A stretch of DNA of 64,000 nucleotides. It comes from Kaistella polysaccharea (lineage in GTDB: Bacteria; Bacteroidota; Bacteroidia; Flavobacteriales; Weeksellaceae). The number at the start of each line of letters is the position of its first letter. The first letter of the stretch is position 1. The notes beneath the pieces were generated by a model. It saw only the letters and a program-made list of their open reading frames with translations, was not told the origin of the DNA and did not search any database. The stretch covers positions 620,001 through 684,000 of the forward strand of contig NZ_CP084528.1 in assembly GCF_020410745.1 (NCBI RefSeq). Direction: 5' to 3'. Of this stretch, positions 17,833-25,761 are shown piece by piece. A program made the position numbers and the translations under genes.

Positions 17833-18432
17833 ATGGCAGATTCTTCCCAGGAAATGACACACCGAGTATCGAAATTACTTTCTAATTTCTTTAATCCTAT
17901 GAATTCTCTCGTTCTCTATTTTCTTTTTTTTAGCATTAAAAATTTTTCGTTAAAAGAAACCGGAGAAAATTTTCTACCAATTTTTTTTCTCATGATTGTT
18001 CCCATTTCTGGATGGATTTTTTATAAAGTTAAAAGTGGTGCATTTACCGATTCAGATGTTTCTGATCGAAACCAACGCAAACAACTGTATTTTTTTATCG
18101 GCGCTTCTTTGATTATTTATTTACTTTTCATTTATTTCAGATTTAACCGTGTAGATTGGGTTCTTCTATATCTTTTAATTCTACTGGTAACCATGCAGAT
18201 CAGCAACTATTTTATAAAAAGCTCAATGCATACGGCTCTGAACATTTATGTTGCTGCGTTAATGTTTACAATAGATCCATTGCTGGGAATTGGGTGGTTA
18301 AGTATAGCAGTTGCAGTTGGCATAAGTCGCGTAATTCTTAAAAGACATACTTGGGCAGAAGTTATTTCAGGCGCATCAATCGCCACAATTATATCTTTTA
18401 TCTATCTTTATACTCATATTCAATTATTATAA
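17833..18432 (+). CDS. PAP2-like membrane phosphatase family protein
   Basis: The 199-residue protein has five or six hydrophobic segments. It contains SSMHTA (about residue 132) and SRVILKRHTWAEVISG near residue 165, which match the second and third PAP2 signatures (S-x-x-H, and SR-x5-H-x3-D/E-x3-G, with Glu replacing the usual Asp). DVSDRNQRKQ near residue 75 may stand for the first, arginine-containing motif, but the classical K-x6-RP is absent, so activity is uncertain. Related enzymes dephosphorylate lipid pyrophosphates or phosphatidate at the membrane. It is followed 7 nt later by a BlaI-type regulator. Confidence 0.72.
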   Translation: MADSSQEMTHRVSKLLSNFFNPMNSLVLYFLFFSIKNFSLKETGENFLPIFFLMIVPISGWIFYKVKSGAFTDSDVSDRNQRKQLYFFIGASLIIYLLFIYFRFNRVDWVLLYLLILLVTMQISNYFIKSSMHTALNIYVAALMFTIDPLLGIGWLSIAVAVGISRVILKRHTWAEVISGASIATIISFIYLYTHIQLL

Positions 18433-18439
18433 AAAAGGC

Positions 18440-18943
18440 ATGAAAATTAGCGAATTAACGGCAGGCGAAGAACAATTAATGAATGTCCTCTGGAAACTTG
18501 AATACGGATATATGCGGGAAATTATCGAGTTTTATCCTGATCCAAAACCCCACCCCAATACAATTTCTACCTTCCTAAAAATTTTAGTGGAAAAAGAATT
18601 TTTACAAACCACAAGAGAAGGACGGATTTTTAAGTACACGGTAGCCATTCCATTTGAAGATTATAAAAAATATAAACTCGGAATTTTTTTAGAATATTAT
18701 TTTGATAATTCACCGAAAAACCTGGTAAAGACCTTACTGGCTGAAAACCTAATTCATCCAGCTGACTTTAAAGAGTTTTTCGAAGTGAAAACAACTATTC
18801 ATTCTAATCTTAAAAAGGAAAAGCGCGATTCTGATCTAAGTGATTTTATAGAAGAAATTACGGCACCAAAGAAGAAAAAAGTTGGGAAAGAAAAGAAGAA
18901 AAAAAATAAGCTAAGCAAGCAGAAAAAGAAGAAAAAACTTTAA
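18440..18943 (+). CDS. BlaI/MecI/CopY-type winged-helix repressor with poly-lysine tail
   Basis: The 167-residue protein begins with a Penicillinase_R winged helix (ELTAGEEQLMNVLWKLEYGYMREIIEFYPD...PHPNTISTFLKILVEKEFL, residues 4-56). A dimerisation region follows up to about 130. The final ~25 residues are almost only lysines (KKKKVGKEKKKK...), which is unusual for the family and might add non-specific nucleic acid binding. No BlaR1-type membrane sensor protease is encoded next to it. Instead it is sandwiched between a PAP2-like protein and a large DUF4153 membrane protein, so its signal is unknown. It may regulate its own operon. Confidence 0.85.
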   Translation: MKISELTAGEEQLMNVLWKLEYGYMREIIEFYPDPKPHPNTISTFLKILVEKEFLQTTREGRIFKYTVAIPFEDYKKYKLGIFLEYYFDNSPKNLVKTLLAENLIHPADFKEFFEVKTTIHSNLKKEKRDSDLSDFIEEITAPKKKKVGKEKKKKNKLSKQKKKKKL

Positions 18944-18983
18944 TAGAACAGCTTCAGTAATTTTAACATAAATACCTAAAACA

Positions 18984-20783
18984 GTGCGAAATAAATTTAT
19001 TGACATCTTTGGGAATGCAGGATTTATAATCAAACACAATCCTTTGATGCTGGTAATCGCATTGATTGCTGCTGTTTCTATGATTTGTCTCGTTGAAGTT
19101 GCACTACCTCGGCAGGAGCAGTCATTTGTTTTTATGAAGTTGGCATTGGTGGCATCTTTGGGAATTTCTGTTTCTTTTACGGTAAGAATGCTGTCGCAAA
19201 GATTCGGTCGGGAAATCGTCTTTCAGTTTATTGCGATTGTATTTCTAATTGCTTTTTATTTTCTACTTCCAGACCGGGAGAAAGATTTTACAGAAATGTA
19301 TGCCTATTTATTGATTCCTACTTTTATTTTATCCCATCTACTCGTGTCGTTCGTAGCATTTTTAAAATTTAACAGCGAATTGAATTTCTGGCAGTTTAAC
19401 AAAAAATTATTCATCAATTCGTTCTTAACTGCTGTATTTACAGGAGTTTTAACGGGCGGCGTTTTATTGGCTATTTTAGCGGTTGATCGGCTTTTTGATT
19501 TTAATCTGGGAAACGAGTGGTACACATATACACTCTACTTCCTGTTATTCTTCGGCAGCGTTTTTATATTTCTATTATTTAATGAAAATGGACTTCCATA
19601 TCTAGAGCGACACGGTGATTATCCCGTAATACTAAAATTCTTTACGCAATATATCCTCATCCCACTATTGCTCATTTATGCAGTGATTCTATATTTCTAT
19701 TCTGCTAAGATTTTAATCAACTGGGAACTTCCCAGAGGTTGGGTTTCTTATCTGATTCTCGCCTATTCGGTCGTCGGAATTCTGGCACTTTTGCTTGTAC
19801 ATCCTTTGAAAGATGACACTACAAAATCCTGGGTAAGAATGTTTTCGAAAATATTCTATTATACATTGTTGCCACTCATTATTTTACTTTTTGTGGCGAT
19901 ATTTACCCGAATTTTAGAATATGGATATACAGAACCGCGGTATTTTGTTTTGATGTTGGCTTTGTGGCTGACGACCGTCGTTCTATATTTTATCTTGAAC
20001 ATAACACAAACTATTAAATTTATACCCTTAAGTTTATTTCTTTTTGGTCTTTTTTCCCTTGCTTTTCCTTATTTTAATGCTTTTTCTGTGGCAAAAAGAA
20101 GTCAGAAAAGTGAATTGGTAAAAATATTGAACGAAAATAATCTACTTAAAAACGGTAAAATTAACTTTAGCAAAAAAATTCAAAGTGAAAAAGTACATGA
20201 TATTGCAGATAAATTTAAATTTCTGGCGGAAAGAAAAGAGATTGATTTTTTACTTCCCTTCCTGCACTCTAAAGGACAAGTTGAACTAACAAAAAATATA
20301 CAGGATGGCAATTACTACGAAATTAAAAATCTGACTAAAAATCAGTTTAAAAATATTAGTTATGATCTATCCGATAAAGAAATCAATCCTGCTTCACAAA
20401 ATATTACTTTGGTTGCTAAAGATTTTAATGCAAACCTTTCCGGTTACCAATATCTTTTCAAAGCCTATAACTACAAAGATAATTTCTTCGAATTTGAGGG
20501 TAATACGATAGAATTAAAAATGCCGGTTAGCGTTTTCAAATCGGATTTTAATTTAATTTTTAATAAGCAGAAAGTTAATTTAGTTCCAGATTTACAAAAG
20601 CTGTTTAAAAAGTATCCAAATAATGGGGAAATCAAAGTTGATAATCTTTTCATCACGAAGAAAATTGGGAACTACGAATTCAAAATTATGTTTGATACGC
20701 TTATTCTCGTGAAGTCTGCAAATAAAGAAAGTCAGTTTCTTATCAATTCGGAATCGATTTTAATTCTTATCAGAAAATTATAA
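18984..20783 (+). CDS. DUF4153 multi-pass membrane protein
   Basis: The 599-residue protein starts at a GTG codon. Its first ~370 residues hold about ten hydrophobic helices (for example LMLVIALIAAVSMICLVEVAL, IAIVFLIAFYFLLP). Residues ~375-599 form a mostly polar domain rich in Lys and Asn, with a final hydrophobic stretch. It resembles the DUF4153 family common in Bacteroidota, whose function is not established. It lies 40 nt after the BlaI-like gene and is probably its co-transcribed partner. A bidirectional terminator follows at 20801. Confidence 0.78.
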   Translation: MRNKFIDIFGNAGFIIKHNPLMLVIALIAAVSMICLVEVALPRQEQSFVFMKLALVASLGISVSFTVRMLSQRFGREIVFQFIAIVFLIAFYFLLPDREKDFTEMYAYLLIPTFILSHLLVSFVAFLKFNSELNFWQFNKKLFINSFLTAVFTGVLTGGVLLAILAVDRLFDFNLGNEWYTYTLYFLLFFGSVFIFLLFNENGLPYLERHGDYPVILKFFTQYILIPLLLIYAVILYFYSAKILINWELPRGWVSYLILAYSVVGILALLLVHPLKDDTTKSWVRMFSKIFYYTLLPLIILLFVAIFTRILEYGYTEPRYFVLMLALWLTTVVLYFILNITQTIKFIPLSLFLFGLFSLAFPYFNAFSVAKRSQKSELVKILNENNLLKNGKINFSKKIQSEKVHDIADKFKFLAERKEIDFLLPFLHSKGQVELTKNIQDGNYYEIKNLTKNQFKNISYDLSDKEINPASQNITLVAKDFNANLSGYQYLFKAYNYKDNFFEFEGNTIELKMPVSVFKSDFNLIFNKQKVNLVPDLQKLFKKYPNNGEIKVDNLFITKKIGNYEFKIMFDTLILVKSANKESQFLINSESILILIRKL

Positions 20784-20800
20784 CAATTAAAATTAGGCAC

Positions 20801-20827
20801 AAAAAAAGCGACTTTAAAAAGTCGCTT
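20801..20827. terminator. Bidirectional terminator between DUF4153 and RRM genes
   Basis: AAGCGACT pairs with AGTCGCTT around a TTAAAA loop. A seven-base A-run on the left gives a T-run for the minus-strand RRM gene. Confidence 0.78.
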
Positions 20828-20846
20828 ATATTTGTTTAGGTAAATC

Positions 20847-21218
20847 TTACCAGTTAGAACCGCCACGACTTCCTCCGCCGTAACCGCTTCCGCTTCCACC
20901 GCCGCTTCCGCCACGACTTCCACCACCATAACCACCACCGCCTGAACGGTTGTTGTCAAAGCTTCTTCTTGGTTTGTCTTCTCTTGGCTTAGCTTCAGAA
21001 ATGTTAAGTTCTTTACCATCCAATTCTTTCCCGTTTAGAGCTTCGATAGCATTCTTGCCATCTTCATCGCTCATTTCTACGAAACCGAAACCTCTCGATC
21101 TCCCAGTTTCTCTGTCTGTAATGATTTTGGCAGACGATACGTCACCAAATTCTGAAAATAAATCTTGCAACGACTGTTCTTGAGTTGCATAGTTAATGTT
21201 TGAAACAAAAATGTTCAT
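20847..21218 (-). CDS. RNA-binding protein (RRM) with glycine-rich tail
   Basis: The 123-residue protein has one RNA recognition motif (residues 1-78) with RNP2 IFVSNI and RNP1 RGFGFVEM. A tail of about 40 residues follows, made almost only of Gly, Ser, Arg and Tyr repeats (GGGYGGGSRGG). This plan matches the bacterial and cyanobacterial Rbp proteins, often cold- or stress-induced and associated with mRNA. It has a leader of about 90 nt: a near-consensus TATCTTGC stands at 21310-21320 on the minus strand, followed by AT-rich inverted repeats. The tail is low complexity and probably disordered. Confidence 0.92.
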   Translation of the reverse strand: MNIFVSNINYATQEQSLQDLFSEFGDVSSAKIITDRETGRSRGFGFVEMSDEDGKNAIEALNGKELDGKELNISEAKPREDKPRRSFDNNRSGGGGYGGGSRGGSGGGSGSGYGGGSRGGSNW

Positions 21219-21359
21219 CTTAAAAAAAAAATTAATTATTAATACTGTTGAAATTATAAATGAAACTCAACAATTGATGAACAAAAATTGATTTCAGGAT
21301 ATAAAAACAGGTGCAAGATACAATTAATTATTACATATGCAACATTTTATACAAATTAT

Positions 21360-22223
21360 TTAGTCAACTTCTTTTCCATTACTTGCTTCCAGAAGTCTGA
21401 ACCAATCTTCCCTGCTCAGTTCTAAACCTAAACTTTGTTTAAATTCTTTTATCTTTTCTACACGGGAAGTCCCTATTATAGGAATTACATTTGCTGGATG
21501 TTTTAATATAAAAGCTAAAAGTATTTGGTTTTCTTCGGCTTGATATTTCTGACAAAGGTCTAAAACCACATTTTCAATTCTTTTATTCTGCTCAGAATTC
21601 TCGGAGAAATAATTTCCCATTACTGACCAAGCCATCGGTTGCAATTTTTTAAGCATCATTTGATCTAAAGTTCCGTCATATAAAGCTTTGGTTTCATTAA
21701 TCGAAATTTCTACTTGATTCGTAATAATTGGGAACGCATCGTTGACCAGATCAAATTGTGATGGTGAAAAATTTGAAACACCAAAATGCCTAACTTTTTT
21801 TTCTTCCCGCAAAATTGAAAACGCTTCTCCGATTTCCAGGGGATTTAGTAAAGGTGAAGGTCGGTGCAGCAATAATAGATCAAGATAATCCGTTTTCAAA
21901 TTTTTAAGACTTGTGTCTACCGATTTTAAAATATAATCCTTGGAATAATTATATGATTTAAGATGGAAATTACGATTGGTACACGGCATTTCTATACCAC
22001 ATTTTGAAATGAGTTGAATCTTATTTCTGTCAATTTTCATATCAGAGAATGCATCACCAAATAGCTTTTCGGTTGTATAATCACCATAAATATCGGCGTG
22101 GTCGAAAGAGGTGAGATTTTCTGTCATCGCAGTATCGATGAGTTGTTGCACATTTCTTATGGAATGATTGGCTCCCCAAATGCCCCAGCGCATGGTTCCT
22201 ATGATAATGGGTGAAAAATTCAT
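21360..22223 (-). CDS. Aldo/keto reductase
   Basis: The 287-residue NADPH-dependent oxidoreductase has a TIM-barrel fold of the YdhF-like group. The catalytic tetrad can be placed: Asp in FDHADIYGDY (about 41), Tyr at about 46, Lys in QLISKCG (about 75) and His in LLLHRP (about 120). The C-terminal VIPIIGTSRVEKIKEF binds the cofactor. The start MNFSPIIIGTMRWGIWG fits the family and lies 17 nt after a TAATTTTG promoter box. The physiological substrate is unknown, and there is no operon partner. Confidence 0.9.
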   Translation of the reverse strand: MNFSPIIIGTMRWGIWGANHSIRNVQQLIDTAMTENLTSFDHADIYGDYTTEKLFGDAFSDMKIDRNKIQLISKCGIEMPCTNRNFHLKSYNYSKDYILKSVDTSLKNLKTDYLDLLLLHRPSPLLNPLEIGEAFSILREEKKVRHFGVSNFSPSQFDLVNDAFPIITNQVEISINETKALYDGTLDQMMLKKLQPMAWSVMGNYFSENSEQNKRIENVVLDLCQKYQAEENQILLAFILKHPANVIPIIGTSRVEKIKEFKQSLGLELSREDWFRLLEASNGKEVD

Positions 22224-22240
22224 GAGCTTATGATTTTGGT

Positions 22241-22248
22241 CAAAATTA
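22241..22248 (-). promoter_or_regulatory. -7 promoter box of the aldo/keto reductase (TAATTTTG)
   Basis: A perfect TAnnTTTG on the minus strand lies 17 nt upstream of the ATG at 22223. Confidence 0.5.
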
Positions 22249-22369
22249 CATCATTATAAAAAGTCTTTACTCATTTTACAATTTAAATTTTATTTTTAAA
22301 ATTTTAGTCTCTTTTACTCGAGTAATCGCAACCCAGCGTGAGTGAATCCCCTTGTTTAATCTGGAGAGA

Positions 22370-22498
22370 ATGGAAGATGGTAATGTTCGCCCTAAAGAAC
22401 AGAAATTTACCTCTAGGCAACATTTAATAGCATTAAAAAAAATATTAACAGCAATATCTTTAAAACATTGTAACCTTTTACCACATGATAACGTATAA
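22370..22498 (+). CDS. Possible small ORF in the rpoD leader (42 codons)
   Basis: An ATG preceded at 4 nt by GGAGAGA opens a 42-residue frame beginning MEDGNVRPKEQKFTSRQ and ending 34 nt before rpoD. It has mixed hydrophilic and hydrophobic character and no recognisable domain. It could be a leader peptide, part of a structured 5' region, or chance. Nothing beyond its position supports coding. Confidence 0.22.
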   Translation: MEDGNVRPKEQKFTSRQHLIALKKILTAISLKHCNLLPHDNV

Positions 22499-22532
22499 TA
22501 TAATGCAGTCCTAAAGTGGACCTTATTACTAC

Positions 22533-23399
22533 ATGAGACAATTAAAAATTACCAAACAGGTTACCAACAGAGAAACCGCCTCGCTTGACAAGTATTTGCA
22601 AGAGATTGGAAAAGTTGATTTGATTACGGCCGACGAAGAAGTTGAATTGGCACAAAAAATCCGCGCCGGAGACAGAGTGGCGCTAGAAAAATTGATTAAA
22701 GCCAACCTCCGATTTGTGGTATCTGTGTCTAAACAATACCAGAATCAAGGACTTTCTTTGCCCGATTTAATTAATGAAGGGAACTTAGGCTTGATGAAAG
22801 CGGCGAAAAGATATGATGAAACCAGAGGTTTTAAATTTATCTCTTACGCAGTTTGGTGGATTCGTCAATCGATTCTACAGGCATTGGCAGAACAGTCTAG
22901 AATTGTAAGATTGCCATTGAACAAAATTGGATCAATTAATAAGATCAACAAAGCGTACGCGCATTTGGAGCAGGAAAACGAAAGACCTCCTTCCCCAGAA
23001 GAGTTAGCTGAAGTTTTGGATATGAGCGAAGACGACATCAAGGAATCAATGAAAAACTCCGGAAGACATTTGTCGATGGATGCACCGTTGGTTGAAGGTG
23101 AAGATTCTAACTTATACGATGTTTTACGTTCCGGTGAATCACCAAGTCCAGATAAGGATTTGATGTTGGAATCATTACAAATTGAAATCGAAAGAGCGTT
23201 GCAAACTTTGACTCCACGTGAGGCAGATTTGGTTCGTTTGTATTTCGGCTTGAACGGAAAACATCCAATGACTTTGGAAGAGATCGGTGAAACTTTTGAC
23301 CTGACAAGAGAAAGAGTTCGTCAGATTAAAGAAAAAGCAATTAAAAGATTGAAACACAATACGAGAAGTAAAATTCTGAAATCGTATTTAGGTAAATAA
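22533..23399 (+). CDS. rpoD: Primary sigma factor (sigma-70/ABfr type)
   Basis: The 288-residue sigma factor has the short form typical of Bacteroidota, starting with [14 protein letters not shown] and lacking region 1.1. Region 1.2 lies near residue 20 ([27 protein letters not shown]). Region 2 is at ~55-125 ([32 protein letters not shown]), region 3 at ~135-210 and region 4 at ~225-285, with the helix-turn-helix [28 protein letters not shown]. It directs RNA polymerase to the TAnnTTTG promoters found throughout this window. A terminator follows at 23428. Confidence 0.97.
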   Translation: MRQLKITKQVTNRETASLDKYLQEIGKVDLITADEEVELAQKIRAGDRVALEKLIKANLRFVVSVSKQYQNQGLSLPDLINEGNLGLMKAAKRYDETRGFKFISYAVWWIRQSILQALAEQSRIVRLPLNKIGSINKINKAYAHLEQENERPPSPEELAEVLDMSEDDIKESMKNSGRHLSMDAPLVEGEDSNLYDVLRSGESPSPDKDLMLESLQIEIERALQTLTPREADLVRLYFGLNGKHPMTLEEIGETFDLTRERVRQIKEKAIKRLKHNTRSKILKSYLGK

Positions 23400-23427
23400 T
23401 ATTTTTCAAAAATATTATATAAATTAG

Positions 23428-23453
23428 AGCAGGTTTTTAAAGCCTGCTTTTTT
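23428..23453 (+). terminator. rpoD terminator, T-tract abutting the next ATG
   Basis: AGCAGG pairs with CCTGCT around a 9-nt loop and is followed by a T-run that ends exactly at the ATG of the next gene (23454). Confidence 0.82.
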
Positions 23454-24092
23454 ATGGAAAATAATAAATTAAATAATTTAATTCAGTCTAATTTAATAGA
23501 TTTCTCAACGGATATTTTAGAAATTCCTTTGGACACATTTATTGACAACGACACAATCGAAGCATTTCCGATTCTAGGCAGTATTTTTAAAATTATTGGA
23601 CTCGGAAAATCAATTAATGATAAAATTTTCGCTAATAAATTAATTCATTTTCTAAATGAGTTAAAAGATTTGGAAAATGATTTCATTTTAAAAGAGATCA
23701 GCTATATCGATGATTCTAACTTATATCGTCACAAAGTTGGTGCGAAAATATTAGAAATTATAAATCGTATTGACTCTGATTCAAAACCTCAAATTATAGG
23801 AAAATTATTTAAATCTTTACTTTTAAAGCATATAGATTATGCAACATTTTACAAACTTGTTAATTCCGTTGAGAGCATCTTTATTTACGACTTACTCGTT
23901 TTAAAAGATTTTGATGAGCATGGTTATTTATATGTAGATCCTCCTCCTCATTTATATAACTTTGAATTATGTAACGTTTTAACAATGAACTCTCATTTCA
24001 TTGATCTAACTAATACAGAAGAACGATTTTATGGAGTCAGAGCAGAATTACTTCACCATGGAACTATATTACTTAAGTTTGGTTTAAATTAA
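23454..24092 (+). CDS. Uncharacterised orphan protein
   Basis: I do not recognise a named family. The 212-residue protein has a segment (residues ~40-70) of the form PILGSIFKIIGLGKSINDKIFANKLIHFLNEL, a pattern I associate with widespread hypothetical proteins of accessory regions; this is recollection, not a search. The rest is polar, Leu- and Ile-rich and acidic, with a conserved-looking C-terminal YGVRAELLHHGTILLKFG. The gene is more AT-rich than its neighbours. Its ATG follows directly on the rpoD terminator T-tract, so it needs read-through or another signal for expression. Its 3' end overlaps the convergent Crp-family gene by 4 nt. These traits suggest a later insertion. Confidence 0.75.
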   Translation: MENNKLNNLIQSNLIDFSTDILEIPLDTFIDNDTIEAFPILGSIFKIIGLGKSINDKIFANKLIHFLNELKDLENDFILKEISYIDDSNLYRHKVGAKILEIINRIDSDSKPQIIGKLFKSLLLKHIDYATFYKLVNSVESIFIYDLLVLKDFDEHGYLYVDPPPHLYNFELCNVLTMNSHFIDLTNTEERFYGVRAELLHHGTILLKFGLN

Positions 24093-24688
24093 TTAGGCAA
24101 AAAATTCTTCCTCGCCAGTTCTTTACGTACTCGGCTCAGACTTTCTGGTGTAATTCCGAGATAAGAGGCAACCATCCATTGGGGAACGCGCTGCAAAATA
24201 TCAGGATACATTTTAATAAATGTCATATATCTTTCTTCCGCCGTATCAGCAAGAAGAGAATTCACCCGATTTTGCAAATTTCGAATGTGCTTTTGTAAAA
24301 GCAAGTCATTATTCTCCGCGGTTTGGGGAAATTTTTCAATCATGTTTGTAAAAAAATGATTATTCAGCAGCAAAACTTCAGACTCTTCAACGGCTTCGAT
24401 ATAATACTTTGATTTTTCATTAAAGTAAAGAGAACTTCGGTCGGAAATAAGCCACGTTTCTGGTGCAAACTGAATAATATGTTCTTTTCCATTTTTATCA
24501 ATGGAATACATTCTTAGCAAACCTTTTTCTACGAAAAAAGTTTCGCGGCAAATGTCGCCGGGCTGAAGTAGAATGTGATTCTTAGAAACTTTTTTAAAGG
24601 TATAATTTTCACTACACGGATCGAGTAAGTCTTTCGGAACTTCTAAAATTTCGGAGAGATATGTTGTAATATTATGTAGGGAATCCAT
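24089..24688 (-). CDS. Crp/Fnr-family transcriptional regulator
   Basis: The 199-residue protein has a cyclic-nucleotide-binding-like beta-barrel (residues ~25-115: HILLQPGDICRETFFVEKGLLRMYSIDKNGKEHIIQF) and a C-terminal winged helix (about 145-195: AEERYMTFIKMYPDILQRVPQWMVASYLGITPESLSRVRKEL). The phosphate-binding residues for cAMP are not evident, so the ligand is unknown; such short Bacteroidota regulators often lack it. It lies 6 nt downstream of ytxJ and may be cotranscribed with the bacillithiol genes, a hint that it could respond to redox or electrophile stress. Confidence 0.87.
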   Translation of the reverse strand: MDSLHNITTYLSEILEVPKDLLDPCSENYTFKKVSKNHILLQPGDICRETFFVEKGLLRMYSIDKNGKEHIIQFAPETWLISDRSSLYFNEKSKYYIEAVEESEVLLLNNHFFTNMIEKFPQTAENNDLLLQKHIRNLQNRVNSLLADTAEERYMTFIKMYPDILQRVPQWMVASYLGITPESLSRVRKELARKNFLPN

Positions 24689-24694
24689 CAGCTT

Positions 24695-25069
24695 TTAAAT
24701 GAGACTCACTGAAATACTCTGATGAGAAGCGTCTTTAACTGCTTTTCCATTTTCCAAAATAATCAGCTGTGGGCTTTGATGAGTGATGCCGAAATCTTCA
24801 GCGATCTTATTCGAAATAGGCCGGAAAGTGATTAAATCCAGAAAATAATAGGCTACATCTTTGTCAGAATTTCCTACTTCCGCTTCAAAATTTTTCAATA
24901 CCATTTTACTGATATGGCATCTAGTAGAATGTTTAAAAATGACAACCTTTTTTTCAAAAGACTGTTCGATGGCTTTATTTAAATCTTCTTCAGATTTAAT
25001 AGAGTTCCAAAAAGTAGATGAAGAATTTTGAGCGTCTTCGCCCCCAAATATTTTATTAAATAAACTCAT
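24695..25069 (-). CDS. ytxJ: Bacillithiol-system redox-active protein YtxJ
   Basis: The 124-residue monothiol thioredoxin-fold protein contains FKHSTRCHISKMVL (Cys at about 51), the YtxJ hallmark. SPQLIILENGKAVKDASHQSIS near the C-terminus corresponds to the cis-Pro and substrate-binding region. YtxJ proteins are proposed to remove bacillithiol from S-bacillithiolated proteins. The neighbouring YfiT-type transferase supports a bacillithiol context. Confidence 0.87.
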   Translation of the reverse strand: MSLFNKIFGGEDAQNSSSTFWNSIKSEEDLNKAIEQSFEKKVVIFKHSTRCHISKMVLKNFEAEVGNSDKDVAYYFLDLITFRPISNKIAEDFGITHQSPQLIILENGKAVKDASHQSISVSLI

Positions 25070-25105
25070 ATATTAATTGTTTTAGGAAATATAGAAAAAA
25101 ATAAA

Positions 25106-25642
25106 TTACCAGTTATTTTCTTTCTTTAAATTATCGATATGTGCAAAATGATGTTCACAATGCCAAGCGCAAAATGCCAAACATTCTCGCAGATTGATAT
25201 TTTTATTTTGATCTGGATGAAAATAGGTACTTTCGAATTCCTTATTTGTCAGTGATTTTAATTCATAAACCCAACGTTTATGAACTCCTTTTAATGTTTG
25301 GATTGCAGGTTTGATGTCAATACTAAAGCTGTCTTGAAGTTCCGCCCATTGTTGTTCATTATAGGGTTTTATGGTTGGCGAATCTTCGGTTAAAGCCAGT
25401 TTGAACCTTATATAACTGTTCATACTGCTGTCCGCTAAGTGATTAATTAGCTGTCTCACCTTCCAACCGCCTTCGCGATATTGCGTGTCGAGTTGCTCAT
25501 CGCTCCAGTTTTCCACGGCATATTTTATCTTATTCGGGAATTCTTTTATGGTTTTAATATATTGATCAAGATCCTGATCTGAAATTTCTACAGGTTCCTG
25601 ATAATTGCCGATCGGATATTTTCTAAGTTCTAAATTGTCCAT
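25106..25642 (-). CDS. yfiT: YfiT-family (DinB-like) bacillithiol transferase
   Basis: The protein of about 178 residues has a DinB four-helix fold with three metal-ligand histidines: HLADS near residue 66 and the paired H-x3-H in WHCEHHFAHI near residue 160. The N-terminus MDNLELRKYPIGNYQ matches YfiT-like enzymes, so I use the ATG at 25642 and not the TTG four codons upstream. These metal-dependent transferases conjugate bacillithiol to electrophiles or antibiotics. It lies 36 nt upstream of ytxJ on the same strand and probably forms an operon with it and the Crp-type regulator. Confidence 0.85.
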   Translation of the reverse strand: MDNLELRKYPIGNYQEPVEISDQDLDQYIKTIKEFPNKIKYAVENWSDEQLDTQYREGGWKVRQLINHLADSSMNSYIRFKLALTEDSPTIKPYNEQQWAELQDSFSIDIKPAIQTLKGVHKRWVYELKSLTNKEFESTYFHPDQNKNINLRECLAFCAWHCEHHFAHIDNLKKENNW

Positions 25643-25701
25643 TTTAATTTTCAAATTTGACTATTTGGCTTACCAACGGAATTGGCGGGCATTTTGTGTT
25701 T

Positions 25702-25709
25702 TAGTTTTG
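25702..25709 (+). promoter_or_regulatory. -7 promoter box of pncA (TAGTTTTG)
   Basis: A perfect TAnnTTTG with a TTG at 25683-25685 upstream lies 52 nt before the ATG at 25762. Confidence 0.45.
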
Positions 25710-25761
25710 TAAATTTACTACAAAAAAGTTGAATTCGATCTGATTCGAAAAATTTAAGAAT

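Larger units (their letters stand above)
22224..22532. other. 309-bp intergenic region upstream of rpoD
   Basis: It holds the aldo/keto reductase promoter on the minus strand (22241-22248) and a block at about 22310-22430 richer in G and C than the flanks. On the plus strand it has a possible 42-codon ORF (22370-22498) and a 4-bp hairpin (GTCC/GGAC, 22508-22521) just before the rpoD ATG. No perfect TAnnTTTG box for rpoD is seen; TATCTTTA near 22457 is the closest. Confidence 0.5.

Noticed and set aside
20847-20960. Gly-rich repeats of the RRM gene as a DNA tandem repeat or CRISPR-like array
   Set aside because: The repetition follows the Gly/Ser/Arg codons of a known low-complexity tail and has no regular spacer pattern.
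22310-22430. tRNA or 6S RNA upstream of rpoD
   Set aside because: No T-arm or anticodon-arm pattern exists, and I could not build a convincing 6S-type long helix by eye.
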